A DNA stretch of 10,717 nt, taken from contig JBBDIO010000293.1 of the NCBI GenBank assembly GCA_040880365.1, forward strand, positions 1 through 10,717. The letters run 5' to 3'. Every line of letters begins with the position of its first letter. Positions within the stretch are counted from its first letter, which is position 1. This stretch comes from JBBDIO01 sp040880365 (GTDB lineage: Bacteria; Chloroflexota; Anaerolineae; Caldilineales; Caldilineaceae). This document shows positions 7,002 to 10,717 of the stretch, piece after piece. The translations under genes were made by a program, and so were the position numbers. The notes beneath the pieces are model-generated. The model made no database searches. It had not been told where the DNA came from and worked only from the letters and a program-made list of their open reading frames with translations.

Positions 7002-7040
7002 CCCGGCACAGTGGGCTTATCAACTGGATAGGCTGCCGGG
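7002..7040 (+). other. Bulged hairpin downstream of the dehydrogenase gene
   Basis: CCCGGCA (7002-7008) pairs with TGCCGGG (7034-7040). Inside it GCTTATC (7015-7021) pairs with GATAGGC (7027-7033), with one G-U pair and a five-base loop, leaving a six-base bulge on the left side only. No T-run follows, so it is not a standard terminator. It may stabilise the 3' end of the dehydrogenase mRNA or be a factor-dependent stop. Confidence 0.4.
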
Positions 7041-7080
7041 CAAACGCAACAACACTTCCGATTCCACCGTCCACAGGACT

Positions 7081-7110
7081 TTGGTCAATGTTGCTGCTCA
7101 AGTGCATAAT
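7081..7110 (+). promoter_or_regulatory. gltA: Candidate promoter for citrate synthase
   Basis: TTGGTC (7081-7086, half-matching -35) lies 18 bases before CATAAT (7105-7110, 5 of 6 -10). It would give a leader of about 240 bases before the ATG at 7357. This is the best sigma-70-like pair I see in the 408-base gap between the dehydrogenase and citrate synthase, but the -35 is weak. Confidence 0.3.
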
Positions 7111-7131
7111 AAAGGATAAACAGGCAAAAAT

Positions 7132-7163
7132 GCCCGATAGATGAACGGGCCATATAGTTTTTT
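7132..7163 (+). promoter_or_regulatory. gltA: Short hairpin plus T-run in the citrate synthase leader
   Basis: GCCCG (7132-7136) pairs with CGGGC (7146-7150) around a nine-base loop. Six Ts follow at 7158-7163 after a seven-base gap. The spacing is poor for an intrinsic terminator. It may be a weak attenuator or the end of the dehydrogenase transcript. From here to 7340 the gap shows no further clear signal. Confidence 0.25.
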
Positions 7164-7344
7164 AGAATTTTCAAAATCGGTGCCTTGTTTCATATGCAGT
7201 GTCCAGGGGTGGAACCTGCTCAATTGCCTGCGCACAACCAGTGCCGGCTTGGGCCTCAATCCGTGCAGCGAGAAAGCGTAAATCGTCATCCAGCCCACCA
7301 TGCCACCCCCCGCAGCCCTGCAACGCAGACAGCACCAACGCTTT

Positions 7345-7349
7345 AGGAG
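7345..7349 (+). promoter_or_regulatory. gltA: Ribosome binding site that fixes the citrate synthase start
   Basis: AGGAG lies 7 bases before the ATG at 7357. It selects this start over the in-frame ATG at 7300, which would add 19 residues not found in the family. Confidence 0.8.
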
Positions 7350-7356
7350 CGATGCC

Positions 7357-8646
7357 ATGAGCCAAAACACGTTAACGATTACCGACAATCGAACAGGGAA
7401 ATCCTACGACGTTCCCATTGAAAACGAGACTATTCCCGGCGCGGCCCTGCGCAAGATCAAGGTCAATGACGACGATTTTGGCCTGATGACCTATGATCCG
7501 GGCTATGGCAGCACCGCCTCGTGCAAAAGCGCCATCACCTATATCGATGGCGACGCCGGCATTCTCCACTATCGCGGCTACCCCATCGAACAGCTTGCCG
7601 AAAAGAGCAACTTTCTTGAAGTCGCCTATCTGCTGATCCACGGCGAATTGCCCAATCAGCAAGAATCGGAAAAGTGGCAACACGACATACTGCACCACAC
7701 CTTTGTGCATGAAAATATGGCCCGTATGCTGGAAGCGTTCCGCCACGATGCGCACCCCATGAGTATGCTCATCAGCGCGCTCTCCATCATGTCTACCTTC
7801 CACCCCGAAGCGCAGGAAGTAGAAGACGAAGACATGCGCAACAAACAGGTATTGCGCATCCTGGGCAAATTGCCCACCGTCGCCGCGTTCACCTATCGCC
7901 ATCGCATCGGTCGGCCCTACAACTATCCCAATTCCGACCTCGACTATACCAGCAACTTCCTCTATATGCTGGATTATATGAACCAGACCAACTACGAGGT
8001 CAACCCCGTATTGGCCAAAGCGCTGGATGTGCTGTTTATCCTGCACGCCGACCACGAACAGAACTGTTCGGCCGCGGTGATGCGCAACATCGGTTCTGCC
8101 ATGTCCGATCCCTACAGCTCCATGTCGGGCGCGGCAGCCGCACTCTTTGGGCCGCGCCACGGGGGCGCCAACGAAGCAGTCGTCAATATGCTCACCGAGA
8201 TTGGCGATGTAAAAAACGTGCCCGCCTATGTAGATCGCGTCAAGAATGGCGATTTTCGCCTGATGGGCTTCGGCCATCGGGTCTATAAGAACTACGATCC
8301 CCGCGCCCGCATCATCAAAAAAGTCGCCTACGACGTTTTCGAAGTCACCGGCACCGATCCCTTGCTGGATATCGCGATTGCCCTGGAAGAAGTCGCGCTG
8401 AAAGACGAATATTTCGTGGCGCGCAAGCTCTATCCCAATGTAGATTTCTACAGCGGCATCATCTATCGGGCTATGCGCTTCCCCACCGACATGTTCACAG
8501 TCTTGTTTGCGCTGGGCCGCGCGCCGGGCTGGCTCGCCCAATGGATCGAGCTGGTTACCGACCCGGAACAGCGCATTGCACGCCCGCGTCAGATATATCT
8601 GGGGCATGGCGAACGAGACTATGTAGCGCTTAGCCAACGCGGCTAG
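7357..8646 (+). CDS. gltA: Citrate synthase
   Basis: The enzyme condenses oxaloacetate with acetyl-CoA to citrate, the entry step of the TCA cycle, in the cytosol. The 429-residue length and the N-terminal beta region (TITDNRTGKSYDVP) match the longer bacterial (E. coli GltA-like) form. Conserved residues are present: the DGDAGILHYRGYPIEQL segment (64-80), His233 in LHADHEQN, GPRHGGANEA (265-274), catalytic His307 in MGFGHRVYK, catalytic Asp363 in VDFYSG, and the arginine region ARPRQIY near the end. All three catalytic residues are in place, so it should be active. 2-Methylcitrate synthase is an alternative, but the length and N-terminal domain favour the GltA form. It stands alone, with a long leader and a strong hairpin 20 bases after its stop. 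Confidence 0.97.
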   Translation: MSQNTLTITDNRTGKSYDVPIENETIPGAALRKIKVNDDDFGLMTYDPGYGSTASCKSAITYIDGDAGILHYRGYPIEQLAEKSNFLEVAYLLIHGELPNQQESEKWQHDILHHTFVHENMARMLEAFRHDAHPMSMLISALSIMSTFHPEAQEVEDEDMRNKQVLRILGKLPTVAAFTYRHRIGRPYNYPNSDLDYTSNFLYMLDYMNQTNYEVNPVLAKALDVLFILHADHEQNCSAAVMRNIGSAMSDPYSSMSGAAAALFGPRHGGANEAVVNMLTEIGDVKNVPAYVDRVKNGDFRLMGFGHRVYKNYDPRARIIKKVAYDVFEVTGTDPLLDIAIALEEVALKDEYFVARKLYPNVDFYSGIIYRAMRFPTDMFTVLFALGRAPGWLAQWIELVTDPEQRIARPRQIYLGHGERDYVALSQRG

Positions 8647-8666
8647 CGCAATCACGCTATGACATA

Positions 8667-8734
8667 AAATAGCCAACCGCCGTGCAAGGGAATGCCGGAG
8701 TTCACACTGGCCCTTGCACGGCGGTTGGCTATTT
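8667..8734 (+). terminator. 24-bp perfect inverted repeat downstream of citrate synthase
   Basis: The arms 8667-8690 and 8711-8734 are exact reverse complements over 24 bases (left arm begins AAATAGCC and ends CAAGGG) around a 20-base loop. The position, 20 bases after the stop, fits transcription termination. The base of the stem is A/T only, so an ATTT tract follows on either strand, which would allow bidirectional action. A 24-bp perfect stem is much longer than typical intrinsic terminators, so a mobile or repeated palindrome is an alternative. Confidence 0.6.
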
Positions 8735-8801
8735 ATGCAATTGTCTGTTTTATAAGTGTCGAGCCACGACGCATCTTGTCATGGCAAAGAAAGCACACCG
8801 C

Positions 8802-9185
8802 ATGGCGCGCATCCTAATCATCGACGACAACGCAGAAATACGCTTGATATTGGCCGAAGTTCTGGACGAGGCGGGCTATACCACAGTCACTGCACCTTCG
8901 GGCAAACATGCAATCGACTTTCATCTCGACGCCCCGGTAGACATGGTCATCACCGACATTTTTATGCCCGATACCGATGGTCTCGAAGTCATCTATCAAT
9001 TCCGCCGGCGCTTCCCCGATGTCAAAATCATCGCGATTTCGGGCGGAGGCGCGCGCGGATTGACCGAACTCCTGACCGTAGCCAAGCGCATGGGCGCCCA
9101 GCGAACTTTTATGAAACCGTTTGAATGGCAGGAAATTCTAAATGCCGTCGCCGAGCTGGTGCCGCCGGCAGCCGACACGGTCTAA
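8802..9185 (+). CDS. Stand-alone response regulator receiver (CheY-like)
   Basis: The 127 residues form one receiver domain and nothing else, so output must come through protein contacts. Key residues are present: acidic pair Asp8/Asp9 in ILIIDDN, phosphoacceptor Asp52 in VITDIFMPDTDG, Ser80 in IIAISGGG, and Lys105 in FMKPFEW. The start at 8802 (MARILIIDD) gives the standard receiver beginning and has an A-rich AAAGAAAG upstream; an in-frame ATG at 8781 would add MAKKAHR. The frame continues upstream into the hairpin at 8667-8734 but has no protein-like content there. The partner kinase is unknown. The hybrid histidine kinase to the right is convergent and carries its own receiver. A TATAAG at 8751-8756 is a possible -10. 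Confidence 0.92.
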   Translation: MARILIIDDNAEIRLILAEVLDEAGYTTVTAPSGKHAIDFHLDAPVDMVITDIFMPDTDGLEVIYQFRRRFPDVKIIAISGGGARGLTELLTVAKRMGAQRTFMKPFEWQEILNAVAELVPPAADTV

Positions 9186-9193
9186 TGCCTCAC

Positions 9194-9241
9194 AGTGGCG
9201 CATCGGCCTAGTGGCGCATCGGCCTAGTGGTGCATCGGCAA
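9194..9241. repeat. Three tandem copies of a 16-bp unit
   Basis: AGTGGCGCATCGGCCT occurs at 9194-9209 and exactly again at 9210-9225. A third copy at 9226-9241 has C to T at its sixth base and AA for the last two bases. It begins 9 bases after the receiver gene stop. The CTAGTG at each junction recurs inverted as CACTAG at 9383-9388, the far end of the neighbouring inverted-repeat element. Confidence 0.9.
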
Positions 9242-9255
9242 CAGTAGAGCACGAG

Positions 9256-9384
9256 TACTCTGTAAACTTGAATTGTGCATCTTTCGTAGGTCACGCCTCC
9301 TGGCGTGACAATCAGCGTGACAGCGTTTGTCACCGCAGGAGCGGTGACCTACACGATTCGTACACAAACTTAGTTTGCAGAGCA
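9256..9384. mobile_element. MITE-like imperfect palindromic element, 129 bp, non-coding
   Basis: The ends are inverted repeats: TACTCTGTAAACT (9256-9268) against the reverse complement of AGTTTGCAGAGCA (9372-9384), 11 of 13 paired. Nearer the centre GTAGGTCAC (9286-9294) and GTGACCTAC (9344-9352) are perfectly inverted. Each side also folds on itself: GTCACGCC with GGCGTGAC (9290-9309, loop TCCT) and GTCACCGC with GCGGTGAC (9329-9348, loop AGGA). A third hairpin, GTGACA with TGTCAC (9317-9333), lies between. The near-repeat AGAGCACGAG (9246-9255) and AGAGCACTAG (9379-9388) sits in direct orientation at the edges. It fills the gap between two convergent genes and lies 7 bases after the histidine kinase stop, so it could also end transcription. 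Mobility is inferred from structure only. Confidence 0.6.
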
Positions 9385-9391
9385 CTAGCGG

Positions 9392-10717
9392 CTATTGGAG
9401 CAGATTGCGGATTTTTTCAGTCAGTTGCTGAATGGAAAAAGGCTTTTGCAACCAGTCTACCGTCCCCAGCTCCATCAACTGGCGACCGACGTCGTCCAGT
9501 GGATAGCCGGTCATGAACAGCACACGCAAGTTGGGGTGTGCCTCGGCGAGCGTCTGAAACAGCTCGATCCCGCCCATTTCCGGCATCATCACATCGGTGA
9601 GCACCAAATTAATGGCATCGGTCTGTGCGCGAAACACACGCAACGCATCTGTTCCATTGGTTGCCTCCAGCACGTCATATCCATATAACTCTAAAATCGC
9701 CCGGGTAGCCTCGCGCGCTGCCGGGTTGTCTTCCACCAGCAATATCCTCCCCGTTCCCTCGTTGGCAACGATGTCATCGCCAAGCTGTTCCGGTTCGCGG
9801 CTCGCATCGAGGAGCAAGGGCAGCGTGAGATGAAATCGGGTGCCCGCGCCCAGGCGGCTATCCGCGGTCACATGCCCACCATGCTGGCGCACAATGCCAT
9901 AGACTTGCGCCAAGCCCAACCCCGTGCCTTTGCCAACGGCTTTGGTCGTAAAAAACGGGTCAAAGACATGGGGCAAATGTTCGGGGGCAATGCCCATCCC
10001 CGTATCCTCTACCGACAGCGTAATCCAACGGTCGGGCGGCAAATCCTGGAGTTCCACTGGATGTTCCGCGTTTGCCGTGTGTCGAGCCAGGCGGATATGC
10101 AGGCTACCGCCATCGGGCATGGCATCCCGGGCATTCACCGCCAGATTCATGAGTACCTGCTGGAGGCGCGTGGCATCGCCCTCCACAATGAAACGCCCGA
10201 TTGCGCCTCCCGCATCTGTGACGCCAACATCCGATTCCGCATGTGTATCCGTCAGGGTACACATGCCCGACGGCCCCTCTACGGCAAAGGTCAGGCGGAT
10301 ATTTTCGGGCAGAACTCGCTGCCACATATCAAACGTGCCGCGCACCAGCCCCACCAAATCCACAGGCCCGCGTTCTATCACCGACATGCGGCTGAAGTCC
10401 AGCACCTGGCGCACCAGCGCGCTGGCATGTTGCGCCTGTTCGCGCACCACGCCCAACCGCTTTTGCTCGACGGCACCCAGATTCGCACTGCGCTGCAACA
10501 TCTGCACATAGAGGACAATCACGGCCAGAATATTATTAAAGTCGTGGGCTATGCCTGCGGCCAACTGGCCCACAGCCGCCAGGCGATCCTGGCGCTGGAG
10601 CTGATCCTGCAATTCCCGGTCACGCGTGATATCGCGTATCACCAACACCCAGCCATCCGTCTCACCCTCGATCTCGACCGGATTCGCCAGCACATCATAA
10701 ACGCGTGACGGTTCGCC
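9392..10717 (-). CDS. Hybrid sensor histidine kinase: PAS end, HisKA, HATPase, receiver (5' end beyond window)
   Basis: 441 residues are visible, read from the right edge to a TAG at 9392. The frame is open through the edge and the first residues (VYDVLANPVEIEG ... WVLVIRDITRDREL, 6-36) are the last strands of a PAS domain, so the GTG near 10693 is not the true start. HisKA has phospho-acceptor His58 in LAAGIAHDFNNILA. The ATPase domain has the N box NLAVNARDAMP (191-201), DTGMGI (238-243), FDPFFTTK (252-259) and GTGLGL (264-269). A C-terminal receiver (about 323-441) has acidic pair Glu329/Asp330, phosphoacceptor Asp375 in LVLTDVMMPEMGG, Thr403 and Lys425. A stretch of roughly 25 residues (148-174) is inserted before the N box. 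It should sense an unknown signal and pass phosphate to its receiver and onward. Its signal-sensing part is not in the window. Confidence 0.93.
   Translation of the reverse strand, partial: GEPSRVYDVLANPVEIEGETDGWVLVIRDITRDRELQDQLQRQDRLAAVGQLAAGIAHDFNNILAVIVLYVQMLQRSANLGAVEQKRLGVVREQAQHASALVRQVLDFSRMSVIERGPVDLVGLVRGTFDMWQRVLPENIRLTFAVEGPSGMCTLTDTHAESDVGVTDAGGAIGRFIVEGDATRLQQVLMNLAVNARDAMPDGGSLHIRLARHTANAEHPVELQDLPPDRWITLSVEDTGMGIAPEHLPHVFDPFFTTKAVGKGTGLGLAQVYGIVRQHGGHVTADSRLGAGTRFHLTLPLLLDASREPEQLGDDIVANEGTGRILLVEDNPAAREATRAILELYGYDVLEATNGTDALRVFRAQTDAINLVLTDVMMPEMGGIELFQTLAEAHPNLRVLFMTGYPLDDVGRQLMELGTVDWLQKPFSIQQLTEKIRNLLQ

Noticed and set aside
5659..7107. 482-codon open frame on the minus strand spanning hflX and the dehydrogenase
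   Set aside because: It overlaps two well-identified genes on the other strand and shows no domain pattern.
7300..7356. Upstream in-frame ATG of citrate synthase
   Set aside because: No ribosome site at 7300, and AGGAG before 7357 gives the normal family N-terminus.
7171..7365. Minus-strand 64-codon frame before citrate synthase, with a fairly protein-like middle (LDDDLRFLAARIEAQ)
   Set aside because: It overlaps the citrate synthase start, lacks a ribosome site and resembles nothing I recognise; a gene remnant is possible but unsupported.
7372..8676. 434-codon open frame on the minus strand, opposite citrate synthase
   Set aside because: Antisense shadow of a clear, complete citrate synthase; its translation is rich in His, Ile and Gly with no recognisable domain.
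8682..8801. Long upstream extension of the receiver protein
   Set aside because: It would be translated from inside the 24-bp hairpin and adds Cys-rich sequence unlike any receiver protein.
9194..9384. CRISPR-like array
   Set aside because: The 16-bp units are directly abutting without spacers, and the following repeats are inverted, not direct.
9830..10708. 292-codon plus-strand frame at the right end
   Set aside because: Shadow of the hybrid histidine kinase; full of His/Gln/Arg with no domain.

Overview
The window is high-GC, densely coded bacterial DNA. The gene content fits a Chloroflexota (Anaerolineae-like) genome: a eukaryotic-type protein kinase with a zinc ribbon and FHA-like tail, a membrane protein with bacterial SH3 domains, HflX, and a PAS/histidine-kinase/receiver hybrid. 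This taxonomic guess is inference only; no rRNA or other marker gene is present.

Layout. (1) 1-802, minus strand: a two-domain VOC-fold protein of the extradiol dioxygenase (CatE-like) type, running off the left edge. (2) 803-1034: a divergent intergenic region with overlapping -10-like boxes. (3) 1035-4238, plus strand: a likely operon of a Ser/Thr-type kinase, a single-pass membrane protein (helical N-terminal domain, transmembrane helix, two SH3-like domains) and a small DUF1905 protein. (4) 4239-4418: a leader with hairpins, followed by hflX (4419-5924). (5) 5983-6948: a D-2-hydroxyacid dehydrogenase of the glyoxylate/hydroxypyruvate reductase type. (6) 6949-7356: a 408-base gap with hairpins and a possible promoter, then citrate synthase (7357-8646), closed by a 24-bp perfect hairpin. 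(7) 8802-9185: a stand-alone receiver protein. (8) 9186-9391: a gap made almost entirely of repeats. (9) 9392-10717, minus strand: the 3' part of a hybrid histidine kinase that enters from the right.

How the genes relate. The kinase and the SH3 membrane protein look like a signalling pair. The kinase resembles the kinase partner of the TerY (vWA)-PP2C-kinase triads, but neither a vWA nor a PP2C gene is beside it; its immediate partner here is the SH3 protein, whose N-terminal half is predicted cytosolic. HflX (ribosome rescue/recycling), the reductase and citrate synthase are housekeeping or central-metabolism genes with no obvious link to that pair. The receiver protein and hybrid kinase are convergent, so they are not co-transcribed.

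The two most unusual non-coding objects are the 24-bp perfect palindrome after citrate synthase and a 129-bp MITE-like inverted-repeat element at 9256-9384. The two half-elements of the latter differ only by paired changes that preserve each internal hairpin.
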